A stretch of 64,000 nucleotides of DNA from Neisseria meningitidis (GCF_900638555.1 NZ_LR134525.1:992001-1056000), one strand, 5' to 3'. Positions 53,969-63,947 are shown, counted from the stretch's first letter. The notes: generated by a model from the letters alone, not told the origin. Numbers and translations are program-made.

Positions 53969-55108
53969 ATGAGTCAAAATGCCTCGGTGGGCATTGTAAC
54001 GCCCCAAAAAATTCCGTTTGAAATGCCGCTGGTTTTGGAAAACGGTAAAACTTTGCCGCGTTTCGATCTGATGATTGAAACCTACGGCGAGCTGAATGCC
54101 GAAAAAAATAATGCGGTTTTAATCTGTCATGCGCTGTCAGGCAACCATCATGTTGCGGGCAGGCATTCGGCGGAGGATAAATATACGGGCTGGTGGGACA
54201 ATATGGTAGGACCCGGCAAACCGATTGATACAGAACGTTTTTTCGTGGTCGGTTTGAACAATCTGGGCGGCTGCGACGGCAGCAGCGGACCTTTGTCGAT
54301 CAATCCTGAAACGGGCAGGGAATACGGCGCGGATTTTCCGGTGGTTACGGTGAAGGACTGGGTAAAATCCCAAGCCGCGCTTACCGATTATCTCGGCATC
54401 GGGCAATGGGCGGCGGTTGTCGGCGGCAGCTTGGGCGGTATGCAGGCTTTGCAGTGGACGATTTCCTATCCCGAGCGCGTGCGCCATGCCTTAGTGATTG
54501 CGTCCGCGCCGAAACTGTCCACGCAAAATATCGCGTTTAATGATGTAGCACGTCAGGCGATTTTGACCGATCCCGATTTCAACGAAGGACATTACCGCAG
54601 CCGCAACACCGTTCCCGCTCGGGGCTTGCGGATTGCCCGCATGATGGGGCACATCACCTATCTTGCCGAAGACGGTTTGGGCAAAAAATTCGGACGCGAT
54701 TTGCGTTCCAACGGCTATCAATACGGCTATGGCGTTGAATTTGAAGTAGAATCCTATCTGCGCTATCAAGGCGATAAATTCGTCGGGCGGTTTGATGCCA
54801 ACACCTATTTGCTGATGACCAAGGCTTTGGACTATTTCGATCCGGCGGCGGATTTCGGCAACAGCCTGACCCGCGCCGTGCAGGATGTTCAGGCAAAATT
54901 CTTTGTCGCCAGCTTCAGCACCGATTGGCGTTTCGCGCCCGAACGTTCGCACGAACTGGTCAAGGCCCTGATTGCCGCCCAAAAATCCGTGCAGTATATC
55001 GAAGTCAAATCCGCACACGGGCACGATGCCTTTTTAATGGAAGACGAAGCCTATATGCGTGCGGTCGCCGCCTATATGAACAACGTTTATAAGGAATGTC
55101 AGCAATGA
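53969..55108 (+). CDS. metX: Homoserine O-acyltransferase (MetX; probably succinyl)
   Basis: MetX activates homoserine for methionine synthesis; the Neisseria enzyme is annotated in databases as using succinyl-CoA (recalled, not tested). The 379-residue alpha/beta hydrolase starts at ATG 53969 ([20 protein letters not shown]) with ACAGGAT in front. The nucleophile is in [14 protein letters not shown] (about residue 150), the Asp is near [11 protein letters not shown] and the His is in [11 protein letters not shown]. The metW start overlaps its stop (ATGA). Confidence 0.95.
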   Translation: MSQNASVGIVTPQKIPFEMPLVLENGKTLPRFDLMIETYGELNAEKNNAVLICHALSGNHHVAGRHSAEDKYTGWWDNMVGPGKPIDTERFFVVGLNNLGGCDGSSGPLSINPETGREYGADFPVVTVKDWVKSQAALTDYLGIGQWAAVVGGSLGGMQALQWTISYPERVRHALVIASAPKLSTQNIAFNDVARQAILTDPDFNEGHYRSRNTVPARGLRIARMMGHITYLAEDGLGKKFGRDLRSNGYQYGYGVEFEVESYLRYQGDKFVGRFDANTYLLMTKALDYFDPAADFGNSLTRAVQDVQAKFFVASFSTDWRFAPERSHELVKALIAAQKSVQYIEVKSAHGHDAFLMEDEAYMRAVAAYMNNVYKECQQ

Positions 55109-55686
55109 ACCTGCGCGATGATTTGCAACTGATTTACGACCGGATACCCGAAGGCAGCCGCGTCTTGGACTTGGGCTGCGGCGACGGCGAACTGCTTGCC
55201 GCCTTGGTCGAACACAAAAAATGCAGCGGCTACGGCATCGAAATCGACACCGACAGCGTGATTGCCGCGATGTCGCGCGGCGTGAATGTTATCCAAGCCG
55301 ATTTGGAAGAAGGTTTAACCGCATTCAACGATCAAAGTTTTGATGTGATTGTGTTGAGCCAGACCATCCAAGCGATGCAGAATACCGAAAAAATCCTGCG
55401 CTGCCTGATGCGCGTGGCAAAACAGGCAATCGTCAGCTTCCCGAATTTCGGCTACTGGCGCAACCGCGTCCAAATCGCACTCGGCGGACATATGCCGGTT
55501 TCCGAACGTATGCCCTACCATTGGTACGACACGCCCAATATCCATTGGTGCACGCTCAAAGACTTTGATTTGTTGTGCGCCAAAAACAACATCCGCGTGC
55601 TTGAGCGCGCCGTGATGACGGGCAACAGACAGGTCAAACATTTCCCCAACCTTTTGGGCAGCCTTGCATTTTACCGCGTCGGGTAA
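55105..55686 (+). CDS. metW: MetW methyltransferase-like protein
   Basis: The 193-residue protein starts at ATG 55105, overlapping the metX stop, and has the AdoMet-binding motif [20 protein letters not shown] (about residue 20) and [11 protein letters not shown]. MetW accompanies MetX in many proteobacteria and is needed for, or stimulates, homoserine acylation. The exact reaction is uncertain. Confidence 0.92.
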   Translation: MNLRDDLQLIYDRIPEGSRVLDLGCGDGELLAALVEHKKCSGYGIEIDTDSVIAAMSRGVNVIQADLEEGLTAFNDQSFDVIVLSQTIQAMQNTEKILRCLMRVAKQAIVSFPNFGYWRNRVQIALGGHMPVSERMPYHWYDTPNIHWCTLKDFDLLCAKNNIRVLERAVMTGNRQVKHFPNLLGSLAFYRVG

Positions 55687-55740
55687 GACAGATTGAGAAC
55701 CTTGTCGGCATTAACAGGTTCTTCGGTTCTATTAACAACA

Positions 55741-55784
55741 GGCCGTCTGAAAAATGAAACGGTAGGTTTTCAGACGGCCTCTTT
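55741..55784. terminator. DUS-type terminator behind metXW
   Basis: GGCCGTCTGAAAA (55741-55753) and TTTTCAGACGGCC (55767-55779) form a 13-bp stem, then CTCTTTAAT. Confidence 0.85.
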
Positions 55785-55802
55785 AATACTGGAAACAATA
55801 GA

Positions 55803-56648
55803 ATGAAAAACAAAACCTCATCACTTCTCTTATGGCTTGCCGCAATGATGCTGACCGCGTGTTCCCCGAGCAAAGAAGATAAAACGAAAGAAAACGGCGC
55901 ATCCGCCGCCTCGTCCACGGCATCCGCCGCTTCGTCTTCCGCGCCCCAAACCGATTTGCAACCGGCCGCATCCGCCCCTGATAACGTCAAGCAGGCAGAA
56001 AGCGTGCCGCCGTCAAATTGCACCGACCTGCACCCCGCCACCGGCATTGACGATCTCATGCAGCAAATCGCCGAACACATTGACTCGGACTGTCTGTTTG
56101 CCCTTTCCCATCACGAACTGGAAACCCGTTTCGGCTTACCCGGCGGCGGCTATGACAACATACAGCGGCTGCTGTTTCCCGACATCCGCCCTGAAGATCC
56201 CGACTACCATCAGAAAATCATACTGGCAATTGAAGACTTGCGTTACGGAAAGCGCACGATCAGCCGGCAGGCACAAGATGCCTTGATGGAACAGGAACGC
56301 CGCCTCCGAGAAGCGACGCTGTTGCTGATACAGGGCAGTCAAGAAACCCGCGGACAAGGCGAGGAGCCGAAACGCACGCGTTATTTTGAAGTTTCGGCAA
56401 CCCCTGCCTATTCGAGCCGGCACAACAACGGACTTGGCGGCAATTTCCAATACATCGGCCAATTGCCCGGCTATCTGAAAATACACGGAGAAATGCTTGA
56501 AAACCAATCACTCTTCCGGCTGTCCAACCGTGAACGCAATCCCGACAAACCGTTTTTAGACATCCATTTTGACGAAAATGGCAAAATCACGCGTATTGTC
56601 GTTTACGAAAAAAACATCTACTTCAATCCAAACTTGGGGCGAAGATAA
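55803..56648 (+). CDS. Putative lipoprotein of unknown function
   Basis: The 281-residue precursor MKNKTSSLLLWLAAMMLTAC has a lipobox LTAC at Cys 20. A low-complexity Ala/Ser linker follows (SAASSTASAASSSAPQ, to residue 70), then a compact domain of 200 residues. That domain has two Cys (72 and 96), FGLPGGGYDNIQRLLFPDIR and a C-terminal beta region FLDIHFDENGKITRIVVYEK. It lies alone between metW and the efp terminator. No family recognised. Confidence 0.75.
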   Translation: MKNKTSSLLLWLAAMMLTACSPSKEDKTKENGASAASSTASAASSSAPQTDLQPAASAPDNVKQAESVPPSNCTDLHPATGIDDLMQQIAEHIDSDCLFALSHHELETRFGLPGGGYDNIQRLLFPDIRPEDPDYHQKIILAIEDLRYGKRTISRQAQDALMEQERRLREATLLLIQGSQETRGQGEEPKRTRYFEVSATPAYSSRHNNGLGGNFQYIGQLPGYLKIHGEMLENQSLFRLSNRERNPDKPFLDIHFDENGKITRIVVYEKNIYFNPNLGRR

Positions 56649-56686
56649 AAAAATGCCGTCTGAAACGTTTTCAGACGGCATTTTTC
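56646..56686. terminator. Bidirectional inverted DUS terminator
   Basis: AAAAATGCCGTCTGAAA and TTTCAGACGGCATTTTT form a long A/T-flanked stem between the converging lipoprotein gene and efp. Confidence 0.93.
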
Positions 56687-56697
56687 AATGCAACAAA

Positions 56698-57258
56698 TCA
56701 AGCGCGTTTGCGGAATTCGCCAGTGCGGGTGTCGATTTCGATTTTGTCGCCGTTTTCGATGTAAGACATCACTTGGATTTCGGTGCCCCCGACCAGGCGC
56801 GCGGTTTTCATCACTTTGCCTGAAGTATCGCCTTTGACGGCAGGCTCGGTATACTCGACTTCGCGTACGATGATGGTGGGCAGTTCTACGGAGATGGGGT
56901 TGCCTTCGTAGAAGGTAACTTCGCATTGGTCTTCCATACCGTCAACGATGAATTTCAACGCGTCGCCGATGTTGTCGGCTTCGATTTCGTATTGGTTGAA
57001 TTCTTCGTCCATAAAGACGTACATCGGATCGGCAAAGTAGCTGTACGTACAGTTTTTGCGGGACAGGATGACCACGTCGAATTTGTCGTCGGCTTTGTAA
57101 ATGGTTTCGGAAGCCGCGCCGGTCAGCAGGTTTTTCAGTTTCATGCTGACTTTGGCGGAAGAGCGGCCGCCTTTGATGTATTCGGTTTTTTGAACGACCA
57201 TAGGATCGTTGCCGACCATAAATACATTGCCGGCGCGCAGTTCTTGTGCTGTTTTCAT
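56698..57258 (-). CDS. efp: Translation elongation factor P
   Basis: EF-P rescues ribosomes stalled at polyproline. The 186-residue protein has three beta domains; the modification loop is [17 protein letters not shown] with Arg 32 at the tip. That is the EF-P class that is rhamnosylated on arginine by EarP. The next gene upstream is earP, 42 bases away on the same strand, and probably co-transcribed. Confidence 0.96.
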
Positions 57259-57300
57259 TGTGATTTTCCAATCAAATCGGTTGTCGTAAAACGCACTATT

Positions 57301-58449
57301 CTAGCGTATTTTTTGATGCTTTGAAACAAAGGCGGCGAGTTTTTCGGATGCGGAAGGCTGCCCAAAAAGATAACGGCTCCAATCCTCCGCGCCTTGCCGC
57401 CAGCCGTTTTGATGTTGTTGCAGGATTTGCCAACATTCGAGGCGTTGTGTTGCGGATAAAGCCTCTCCGCCGTTGAGGTCGTCTGAAAGGCGGCGGTGTG
57501 CCGATGCGGTTTCGGGCGTGTAGAAACCGTGTGCCTTATCCCAAAAGGCGTGGAGTTTGTCGAGATGGACATTCTCATCTTGCGGGTAGATGTGCCAAAA
57601 GAAGGGTTTGCCCGCAAGCTGGGCGCGCACGAAACTGTCTTCGCCGCGGATGACGGCGCAGTCGGCAAGGTGCAGCAGTTTGTCGAAGTCCTGTTGCGGC
57701 ACGAAAGGGATTTTGACGAGGCGGACGGATGCCGTCTGAAAAACATCGCCGTCGTTTTGCAGGGCATCTTGCGGAATAACGCCGTTTTGTTTGAGGCTGT
57801 CGATAATTTGCGCCCCCGCCAGCAAAAGTGTCAACGGACTGCCTGCCTGTCGCCACATTTCCAGCCACTTTGCCCAAACATCGCTCCGATAGCCGAAAAG
57901 CAGCCATTCGGGGGCGTTTTTTTCGGGAAGCATCAGCCTCTTGCGCAAGGCTCCGCTATCGAAACGGACGGCTTCGCAGTAATCGCGTTCGCGTATCAGT
58001 CCGCCGCTTTTTTCGCTGAAACCCATAAACCAAAAATATTTTTGAACACTCTCCTGCGGCGAAGGCATCAGGTGCAGCCTTTCATTGCTTTCCTCCGCGC
58101 TCAAATATTCCCAATTCAGCCAAAGCGGCTTGTGTCGGCGGATGATGTGCAGCACATTTTCGGGCAGGTCGCAGGCAAAAGTTTCGATGACGACATCGGG
58201 AACAGGCGCGGTATCAATATCTGCCGCATCGGAATGCCAAGTGCGGACATGAATATCCTGATGAACGCAGGGAACATCGGGCAAATCAGGGCAAAGCGCA
58301 CGCAAGGCGGACACATCGTCCGTCCACAAATGCACCTGCCAACCGAGTTCGCGGTGCAAAACACGGGCAAGCCGCCACGAAACGCCGATGTCGCCGAAAT
58401 TGTCGATGACCTTGCAAAAAATCCAGCAGACAAAAGGAGGAGTATTCAT
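57301..58449 (-). CDS. earP: EF-P arginine rhamnosyltransferase EarP
   Basis: EarP moves rhamnose from dTDP-rhamnose to Arg 32 of EF-P. The 382-residue inverting GT-B enzyme (DUF2331) has the N-terminal motif KVIDNFGDIGVSWRLARVL with Asp 20, described as essential. The C-terminal donor site is CAVIRGEDSFVRAQLAGKPF, with the conserved Glu and Arg. It starts MNTPPFVCWIFCKVIDNFGD. The preserved pair with efp Arg 32 supports the function. Confidence 0.94.
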   Translation of the reverse strand: MNTPPFVCWIFCKVIDNFGDIGVSWRLARVLHRELGWQVHLWTDDVSALRALCPDLPDVPCVHQDIHVRTWHSDAADIDTAPVPDVVIETFACDLPENVLHIIRRHKPLWLNWEYLSAEESNERLHLMPSPQESVQKYFWFMGFSEKSGGLIRERDYCEAVRFDSGALRKRLMLPEKNAPEWLLFGYRSDVWAKWLEMWRQAGSPLTLLLAGAQIIDSLKQNGVIPQDALQNDGDVFQTASVRLVKIPFVPQQDFDKLLHLADCAVIRGEDSFVRAQLAGKPFFWHIYPQDENVHLDKLHAFWDKAHGFYTPETASAHRRLSDDLNGGEALSATQRLECWQILQQHQNGWRQGAEDWSRYLFGQPSASEKLAAFVSKHQKIR

Positions 58450-58467
58450 AGAAATAACGGAAACGGG

Positions 58468-58746
58468 CTAAAACGCGCCAAAATAGTGGAACAAATACAC
58501 AATCAGCAAAATAATCGGAATAAACAGCAACATAGTTTGACGTTTCAAATCAAACTCTTGTTTCAAATGATGCTTGATGGTGTCGAAAAGGACGAATTTG
58601 AACAAAAACGTCGCTTCGCAGGCAAGGATGATGCCGTTAATCAGATGCTGGGGTTTGTCTTCGGGCGGATTGGCGGCGAAAACGGCAAGCGTCGCCAAGG
58701 GTATCAGGCAGACGACAAGCCAGCGGACAAGCAGGTTTCGGGACAT
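58468..58746 (-). CDS. Small membrane protein of unknown function
   Basis: The 92-residue protein starts at ATG 58744-58746 (MSRNLLVRWLVVCLIPLATL) and has three membrane helices (about 8-24, 38-55, 71-90). It ends 18 bases before earP on the same strand and may be the first gene of an earP-efp unit. The family is not recognised; a ten-codon-longer start is possible. Confidence 0.68.
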   Translation of the reverse strand: MSRNLLVRWLVVCLIPLATLAVFAANPPEDKPQHLINGIILACEATFLFKFVLFDTIKHHLKQEFDLKRQTMLLFIPIILLIVYLFHYFGAF

Positions 58747-58981
58747 TGCAAGGCTTTCAAAAAAGCAAAACGCCATTATCGCCCCAAGCGCACGCCTTGT
58801 CTAACGGACGCACCGGAGATGCCGTCTGAAGCCTTGCCGCAGGAAAACACCGCACCGCCGAACCTTTAAATACGCCCGAGACGGGCGTTCCCCGAAAAAT
58901 CGGACGCTGCCGCCGATGCCTGAGGACAAGGCGGCAGCAGGCACGGGCATATTGAAAACCCGGCGCGTCGGTTTGAAATTT
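58747..58981. other. Intergenic, nothing recognised
   Basis: It has one DUS (ATGCCGTCTGAA at 58819) and a small GC-rich inverted repeat around CGCCCGAGACGGGCG (58873-58887). No gene of its own is convincing. Confidence 0.4.
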
Positions 58982-59136
58982 TATAGTGGATTAACAAAAA
59001 TCAGGACAAGGCGACGAAGCCGCAGACAGTACAGATAGTACGGAACCGATTCACTTGGTGCTTCAGCACCTTAGAGAATCATTCTCTTTGAGCTAAGGCG
59101 AGGCAACACCGTACTGGTTTTTGTTAATCCACTATA
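58982..59136. repeat. CREE copy 4, upstream of miaA
   Basis: TATAGTGGATTAAC to GTTAATCCACTATA, 155 bp, ends 111 bases before miaA and may contribute promoter or IHF sites to it. Confidence 0.95.
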
Positions 59137-59247
59137 TAAAGGCATACGGTAAACACGCCCCCTTGCCGTCGGCGTGCTTCCGCAAACCAAAATATAACGT
59201 CGGCACGCTTTCCGCTATAATCCGTATTTTTCCAAACCTGAAACGTT

Positions 59248-60189
59248 ATGCCGACCCCGAAAGCCTTTGCCCTGCTCGGGCCGACCGCCGGAGGCAAAAC
59301 CGCGCTCGCCCTCAAAATTGCCGAAACCCTGCCTGTCGAAATCATCAGCCTCGATTCCGCGCTGGTTTACCGCGATATGGACATCGGCACGGCGAAACCG
59401 TCCGCCTCCGAACGCGCCTTTGTCCCGCACCACCTTATCGACATCATTACGCCTGTTCAGACATACAGTGCCGCCCGTTTTGTCGAAGACTGCACGCGTC
59501 TGATTGGCGAAATCACGGCGCGTGGGAAATATCCGCTGATTGTCGGCGGCACGATGATGTATTTCCGCGCCCTGACCCAAGGTTTGAACGATTTGCCCGA
59601 AGCCGATGCCTGCCTGCGTGCCGACTTGGACGAACAAAAACAAATGTACGGCTTGGATTTCCTCTACCGCACCCTGCAACAGGTCGATCCCGAAACAGCA
59701 TGCCGTCTGAAACCGAACGACAGCCAGCGTATCGGACGCGCTTTGGAAGTTTATTATCTGACCGGCAAACCGATGAGCGAACACCTCGGCAGACAAAGCC
59801 CCCATACGCTCCCCTTCGATTTGCATACCGCCGCCCTGATTCCCGAAAACCGCGCCCGCCTGCATGAAAACATCGCCCTGCGTTTCCACCTGATGCTTGA
59901 ACAGGGCTTTATCGGCGAAGTGGAAAACCTGCGCCGCCGCTATCCCAGCCTGACCGCCGACTCCCCCGCCATCCGCTGTGTCGGCTACCGTCAGGCGTGG
60001 GAATACCTCGACGGCGCAACCGACAGACAAACCTTCATCGAAAAAGGCATTGCCGCCACGCGCCAACTTGCCAAACGCCAACTGACTTGGTTGCGCAAAA
60101 CACCTTTAGACTGCGTTGCCGACCCGTTTTCAGACGGCACTTCATGCACACGCCTGATTGAGGCGGCAAAACGGTTTTTCGGTGTATAA
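59248..60189 (+). CDS. miaA: tRNA dimethylallyltransferase
   Basis: MiaA adds an isopentenyl group to A37 of tRNAs reading UNN codons. The 313-residue protein has the P-loop [20 protein letters not shown] (about residue 9), [17 protein letters not shown] with the conserved Asp, and [15 protein letters not shown], and ends in [12 protein letters not shown]. Three bases separate it from the tadA start, so the tRNA-modifying genes miaA and tadA probably form an operon. Confidence 0.96.
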   Translation: MPTPKAFALLGPTAGGKTALALKIAETLPVEIISLDSALVYRDMDIGTAKPSASERAFVPHHLIDIITPVQTYSAARFVEDCTRLIGEITARGKYPLIVGGTMMYFRALTQGLNDLPEADACLRADLDEQKQMYGLDFLYRTLQQVDPETACRLKPNDSQRIGRALEVYYLTGKPMSEHLGRQSPHTLPFDLHTAALIPENRARLHENIALRFHLMLEQGFIGEVENLRRRYPSLTADSPAIRCVGYRQAWEYLDGATDRQTFIEKGIAATRQLAKRQLTWLRKTPLDCVADPFSDGTSCTRLIEAAKRFFGV

Positions 60190-60192
60190 ACT

Positions 60193-60912
60193 ATGCTGAC
60201 CACGCCGCCGCTCGCCCCCAAAACCGTCGCCGCCCTGCACAGGCTCGGTATCCGTACGCTCGAAGAACTGCGGCAAAACGGTTCGGTCAAAGCCTTTCTG
60301 CTGCTCAAAGAATCGGGCTTGACCCTCACGAAAAGCACGCTGTGGCAACTCGAGTCGCTGCTGGACGGCACGCCGCCGCAAGAAATGTCCCAAGCGCATA
60401 AAGCCCGCCTGCTTGCCGAATTGAAAAACCATCCGCCCGTCGCCGCCTTTCCGCCGCAGGAAGAAATGGAACACTTCATGTGCGAAGCACTGCGCCAAGC
60501 AGAACAATCCTCCGCCGACGGCGAAATACCCGTCGGGGCAGTCATCGTTTCAGACGGCAAAATCATCGCATCGGCACACAACACCTGCATTGCCGACTGC
60601 AATGTCAGCCGACACGCCGAAATCAACGCCTTGGCACAGGCAGGCAGAGAAATGCAAAACTACCGCCTTGACGGATGCGACATCTACATCACCCTCGAAC
60701 CCTGCGCCATGTGCGCGTCCGCACTGATACAGGCACGAATCAGGCGCGTGATCTACGGTGCGGCAGAACCCAAAACCGGCGCGGCAGGCAGCATTGTCAA
60801 CCTGTTTGCCGACAAACGCCTCAATACGCACACCGCCATACGGGGCGGAATCCTGCAAGAAGAATGCCGCGCCGTATTAAGCCATTTTTTTCAGAACAAA
60901 AGAAAAGGTTGA
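60193..60912 (+). CDS. tadA: tRNA(Arg) adenosine-34 deaminase with N-terminal TfoX-C-like domain
   Basis: TadA makes inosine at the wobble position. The C-terminal 155 residues carry the zinc deaminase motifs: CNVSRHAEINALAQAG (His and catalytic Glu) and ITLEPCAMCASAL (two Cys). The N-terminal 75 residues (LHRLGIRTLEELRQNGSVKA, LTKSTLWQLESLLDG) resemble the TfoX C-terminal helix-hairpin-helix-like domain, which is not part of ordinary TadA (about 160-170 residues). At 239 residues the protein is therefore a fusion. Confidence 0.92.
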   Translation: MLTTPPLAPKTVAALHRLGIRTLEELRQNGSVKAFLLLKESGLTLTKSTLWQLESLLDGTPPQEMSQAHKARLLAELKNHPPVAAFPPQEEMEHFMCEALRQAEQSSADGEIPVGAVIVSDGKIIASAHNTCIADCNVSRHAEINALAQAGREMQNYRLDGCDIYITLEPCAMCASALIQARIRRVIYGAAEPKTGAAGSIVNLFADKRLNTHTAIRGGILQEECRAVLSHFFQNKRKG

Positions 60913-60916
60913 ACCT

Positions 60917-61405
60917 ATGATCGTACTGACCGTCATCCTCGCCCTCGCCCTGATAGCCGTCGGTACGGCGGGCATCGTTTACCCCGCCCTGCCCGGATTG
61001 GCATTGATGTTTGCCGGAACATGGCTGCTCGCCTACTCCGGCGGCTACCAAATCTACGGCGCAGGTGTTTTGTGGACGGTCGGACTCATCAGCCTTGCCG
61101 GCATACTGGCGGACTATGTGGCAGGCATATGGGGGACAAAATATACCGGAGCGGGCAGGCTCGCCGTTCGCGGTGCTTTTATCGGCAGCATCATCGGCAT
61201 ATTTTTCTCCCTTCCCGGACTAATACTCGGCCCCTTTATCGGCGCGGCGGCAGGCGAACTCATCGACAGACGCAATATGCTTCAGGCAGGGAAAGCGGGC
61301 TTGGGTACACTGTTGGGACTTGTCATCGGCACGGCATTCAAAATCGGCTGCGCCGTATCCATCTTGTTTATCCTGTTGGTGAAATACATCGCCTACCTGT
61401 TTTAA
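60917..61405 (+). CDS. DUF456 family membrane protein
   Basis: The 162-residue protein (MIVLTVILALALIAVGTAGI) has the DUF456 pattern: GIVYPALPGLALMFAGTWLL and an internal glycine-rich repeat (ADYVAGIWGTKYTGAGRLAV, then FFSLPGLILGPFIGAAAGEL). About four to five membrane helices are seen. Role unknown. It follows tadA by four bases, so it is the third gene of the miaA operon. Confidence 0.88.
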   Translation: MIVLTVILALALIAVGTAGIVYPALPGLALMFAGTWLLAYSGGYQIYGAGVLWTVGLISLAGILADYVAGIWGTKYTGAGRLAVRGAFIGSIIGIFFSLPGLILGPFIGAAAGELIDRRNMLQAGKAGLGTLLGLVIGTAFKIGCAVSILFILLVKYIAYLF

Positions 61406-61409
61406 CCCC

Positions 61410-61450
61410 TTCAGACGGCATACCGGCAAATTGCTATAATGCCGTCTGAA
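61410..61450. promoter_or_regulatory. Inverted DUS with a TATAAT box in front of rlmB
   Basis: TTCAGACGGCAT (61410-61421) and ATGCCGTCTGAA (61439-61450) face each other around a 17-base loop; the loop ends in TGCTATAAT (61432-61440), a consensus extended -10 that shares its last bases with the second DUS. It can terminate the miaA operon and hold the rlmB promoter. Confidence 0.6.
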
Positions 61451-61471
61451 CCCTTTTCACAAAGCACCATT

Positions 61472-62224
61472 ATGGCAAACCAAAGACCCATCTACGGCTT
61501 TCACGCCGTCAACGCCCGATTGTGGCAAAACCCTAAATCCATCGTCGAACTCTACATCCAAGAAGGCAAATCAGACGCACGCACGCGCGAAGTGTTGGAA
61601 AAGGCGGCAAACGAAAACATCCGCGTATATTTTGCCGATGCCGACCGCCTCAACGCCATCAGCAAAGGCGCGCGCCATCAGGGCGTGGTCGGATTTATCG
61701 ATGCCTCCAAAAACCACGTCCACCTCGAAGACGTATTGGAAAACCTCAGCGAACCGCCGCTGTTGCTGATACTCGACGGCATCACCGATCCGCACAACCT
61801 CGGCGCGTGCCTGCGTACCGCCGACGCAATGGGCGTACACGCCGTCATCGCACCGAAAGACAAAAGCGCGGGGCTGAACGCCACCGTCAGCAAAGTCGCC
61901 AGCGGCGCGGCGGAAACCGTCCCCTACATCACCGTAACCAACCTCGCCCGCACCCTGCGCGAGCTGAAAGAATACGGCATTTGGATTATCGGCACCGATA
62001 TGGGCGGCAACGCCGACCTTTACCATTGCGATCTGCCCGACAGCGCGGCATGGGTGATGGGCAACGAAGGCGACGGTATGCGCCGCCTGACACGCGAACA
62101 TTGCGACATGCTGGTGTCCATACCCATGTTCGGCACGGTCGAAAGCATGAACGTCTCCGTGTCCGCAGGAATGGTATTAAGTGAAACCCGCCGGCAGCGC
62201 GTATTAAAAAACGAAAAAGCGTAA
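61472..62224 (+). CDS. rlmB: 23S rRNA 2'-O-ribose guanosine methyltransferase RlmB
   Basis: RlmB methylates the ribose of G2251 in 23S rRNA. The 250-residue SPOUT protein starts at ATG 61472 ([20 protein letters not shown]). It has the N-terminal L30e-like domain (to about 75), [38 protein letters not shown] and the knot motif [21 protein letters not shown] start at 61439 lies within the DUS and was rejected. Confidence 0.95.
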
Positions 62225-62235
62225 GTCTCAAAAAC

Positions 62236-62274
62236 AATGCCGTCTGAAACAGGGATTCTGTTTCAGACGGCATT
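62236..62274. terminator. Bidirectional inverted DUS terminator behind rlmB
   Basis: AATGCCGTCTGAAACAG and CTGTTTCAGACGGCATT form a 17-bp perfect stem with loop GGATT between the converging genes rlmB and the permease. Confidence 0.93.
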
Positions 62275-62285
62275 CGTTTTCAAAA

Positions 62286-63676
62286 TCAGTGTTCCAAGTG
62301 GTCGGTATCAAACTTGACCGCCGCCTCGGTTTTATCTTCGGGCAAGACCAAATTCAGCAAGACTGCCGTAATGCCGCCGGCGGAAATAGAGTTTTGGAAC
62401 AAGACGGGCAGGTTTTTAAACACTTCCGGCTCAAACGCCACGCCCAAGCCCAAGCCGACCGAAGTCGCCGCAATCACCGCCTCGCGCCTGCGGATGCCGT
62501 GGCTGACCAAAATCCGCACACCCGCAATCGCAATCAAGCCGAACATCAAAACCATCGCGCCGCCTAAAACCGGACTCGGAATCGTCGTAAACGCGCGTCC
62601 GACAACGGGGAACAGACCCAACAGCACCAAAATCACGGCAATATATTTGCCCACATGGCGCGAAGCCACGCCGGTCATCTGAATCACGCCGTTGTTTTGC
62701 GCAAACGTTGTCAGCGGCAGCGAACCCAAAGCCGTCGCAATCACCGACACCAAGCCGTCTGCCAACACGCCGCCGCGCAGGCGTTTGGTGTATTCCTCGC
62801 CTTCAATCGGCTGATCGGACACCATTGCCGTTGCGGTCAAATCGCCGACCGCCTCAAACACGCTCAACAGGAAAATCGCACCCGCCACAATAAATGCGTG
62901 CCAGTCAAAAGCAAAACCATATTTAAACGGTACGGGCAGCGTAACCAGCGGCAGGTTTTGCAGCGCGGAAAAATCCACCTTGCCCAAAAACAGCGCGACA
63001 ATGTAACCGGCAATCAGACCGACCGCGATGCCGCTCATCCGCAACAGCGGGTTTTTCATGCAGTTGAATATCAACACAATCAGCAACACCAGCGAAGCCA
63101 GCCCCAGGTTTTCCATCGAGCCGAACGTGCCGTCCGCCTTCGCGCCGAAGCCGCCGCCGAAATCGGTAATACCGACGTGTACCAAACTCAAGCCAATCAG
63201 CATCACGACCACGCCACTGACCGTCGGCGTAATCACTTTTTTCAAATACGGCAGCAGCCACGCCGAGAAACACACCAAAAACGCGCCGACAAACGATACA
63301 CCCAAGAGCGTCGAAATCATCGCATCCTTAGTCAAACCGCCCTCTTTCATCCCCGCGCCGAGCGCAATCATGACGGTAACGAACGAGAAATTCACCGACT
63401 GGATGGACAGCATCCCCGAACCGACCGGCCCGAAGCGGTTGACCTGCAAATAAGTGCCGACACCCGACGCAACCATCGCCATCGACACGAGATACGCCGT
63501 CATTTCCACCGGCAGTTCCAGCGCGCCGCCCACAATCAGCGCGGGCGTAATCATCGGCACAAAATCGCCAAAAGATGGGTAACGGCACTCAAGAGCGCAT
63601 TACCGAACGGCGGCCTGTCTTCCAAACCGTACACCAAATCAGGCGAATCCGCCCCTTTGCCCAACTGACCGCTCAT
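62286..63676 (-). pseudogene. Nucleobase:cation symporter-2 (uracil/xanthine permease), frameshifted near the 5' end
   Basis: From ATG 63674-63676 the frame MSGQLGKGADSPDLVYGLED, RPPFGNALLSAVTHLLAIL stops at TGA 63551-63553. The rest of the protein (PMITPALIVGGALELPVEMT and 420 residues on) is in the next frame and opens only at GTG 63560. One extra T in the run at 63561-63564 would join them to LLAIFVPMITPALIVGGAL, the usual NCS2 start. The body has about 13 helices, the QNNGVIQMTGV motif and SVFEAVGDLTATAMVSD. It would import uracil or xanthine if the reading were intact. Confidence 0.85.
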
Positions 63677-63792
63677 TGTATTTCCTTATTTTAAAGGTTG
63701 AAAAATCCAAGCGCGGATTGTAGCGAATCTGCCGCACGGCTTCAATTTACATTTCAGACGGCATCCGTCTGCCCCACACGTTTACCACATTT
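63677..63792. other. Upstream region of the permease, nothing else seen
   Basis: A single DUS (TTTCAGACGGCATCC at about 63752) and no gene. The base composition falls towards the CREE at 63793. Confidence 0.4.
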
Positions 63793-63947
63793 TATAGTGG
63801 ATTAACAAAAATCAGGACAAGGCGACGAAGCCGCAGACAGTACAAATAGTACGGAACCGATTCACTTGGTGCTTCAGCACCTTAGAGAATCGTTCTCTTT
63901 GAGCTAAGGCGAGGCAACACCGTACTGGTTTTTGTTAATCCACTATA
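63793..63947. repeat. CREE copy 5
   Basis: TATAGTGGATTAAC to GTTAATCCACTATA, 155 bp, nearly identical to copies 1 and 4. The remaining bases to 64000 hold no recognised gene; gaatataataaaatg at 63976 is an AT-rich promoter-like end. Confidence 0.95.

Noticed and set aside
57255-57767. 170-codon minus-strand frame overlapping earP and the efp upstream region
   Set aside because: It overlaps earP in another frame and shows no family signature; earP has clear catalytic motifs.
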